Shown here in pieces: positions 4,830 to 5,193 of a DNA stretch of 5,193 nt. The notes under the pieces were generated by a model that saw only the letters and a program-made list of their open reading frames with translations, searched no databases and was not told the origin of the DNA. Position numbers and translations under genes: made by a program. Numbering within the stretch: position 1 is the first letter of the stretch; the number at the start of each line of letters is the position of its first letter. The DNA is from an uncultured Agathobacter sp. (GTDB lineage Bacteria > Bacillota > Clostridia > Lachnospirales > Lachnospiraceae). The stretch covers positions 1 to 5,193 of the forward strand of contig CAKRKX010000134.1 of the NCBI GenBank assembly GCA_934358675.1, given 5' to 3'.

Positions 4830-5193
4830 ATGGCAGTAAGAGTAGCAATCAACGGATTCGGCCGTATCGGTCGTCTTGCTTTCAGACAGATGTTCGGAGC
4901 AGAAGGATACGAAGTAGTAGCAATCAACGACTTAACAAGCCCAAAGATGTTAGCACACTTATTAAAGTATGATAGCTCACAGGGTAAGTATGAGCATGCA
5001 GATGAGGTTTCTGCAAGCGATGATTCTATCACAGTATGTGGTAAGGAAATCAAGATCTACGCTTTCCCAGATGCAAACAATTGCCCATGGGGAGAGTTAA
5101 AGGTTGACGTTGTATTAGAGTGCTCTGGATTCTATACATCAAAAGAGAAGGCTCAGGCTCATATCAATGCTGGAGCTCGTAAGGTAGTTATCT
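4830..5193 (+). CDS. gap: Glyceraldehyde-3-phosphate dehydrogenase, N-terminal part (runs off the window)
   Basis: This is the first 121 codons of phosphorylating GAPDH, which oxidises glyceraldehyde-3-phosphate to 1,3-bisphosphoglycerate with NAD in cytoplasmic glycolysis. The Rossmann nucleotide-binding motif GFGRIGR is at residues 9-15. D34 in AINDL is at the position that usually selects NAD over [15 protein letters not shown] (44-54) and ECSGFYT (97-103) are typical GAPDH stretches. The catalytic cysteine (about residue 150) and the substrate domain lie beyond the window end, so completeness cannot be judged. The ATG has AGGAGG (4816-4821) eight bases upstream. Codon choice is strongly biased (for example TTA for Leu, GTA/GTT for Val), as expected for a highly expressed gene and unlike the upstream transglutaminase gene. 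It is transcribed divergently from the PHP gene from its own promoter. Confidence 0.97.
   Translation, partial: MAVRVAINGFGRIGRLAFRQMFGAEGYEVVAINDLTSPKMLAHLLKYDSSQGKYEHADEVSASDDSITVCGKEIKIYAFPDANNCPWGELKVDVVLECSGFYTSKEKAQAHINAGARKVVI

Overview
The window looks like a chromosomal segment from a low-to-moderate GC Firmicute, most likely a Lachnospiraceae-type gut Clostridium. This is inferred from strong AGGAGG-type ribosome binding sites, sigma-A style TTGACA/TATAAT promoters, intrinsic terminators, and a glyceraldehyde-3-phosphate dehydrogenase N-terminus of the type I associate with that family. No species is claimed.

Layout. Positions 1-197 are an AT-rich leader with two candidate promoters and a perfect 17-bp inverted repeat between them. 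They drive an AT-rich two-gene cassette: an intact RloA-type AAA/ABC-class ATPase (198-1388) and, directly abutting it, an RloB gene (1389-1854). The RloB gene is broken by an internal deletion plus frameshift. RloA/RloB pairs are known as accessory genes linked to restriction loci and abortive-infection-like defence, so this is best read as a decayed defence cassette whose effector gene is lost while the ATPase remains open. Next comes a membrane-anchored transglutaminase-like protein (1924-3444). Its GC-rich N-terminal half carries a complete Cys-His-Asp triad, and its C-terminal half is a different kind of sequence with different codon use, so the gene looks chimeric. It ends at a strong intrinsic terminator (3481-3518).

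A 331-base convergent intergenic region holds further hairpins and degenerate repeats. On the minus strand follows a PHP-domain histidinol-phosphatase-family hydrolase (3776-4585) with its own promoter. Divergent from it, a sigma-A promoter and a short leader hairpin precede gap (GAPDH, 4830 to beyond the window end).

Genes together. Only rloA and rloB form an obvious operon (zero-base junction). The transglutaminase, PHP and gap genes each appear to be separate transcription units with no evident common pathway. The most noteworthy points are the precise lesion in rloB, the operator-like palindrome in front of rloA, and the apparent fusion inside the transglutaminase gene. I found no convincing wholly new system.
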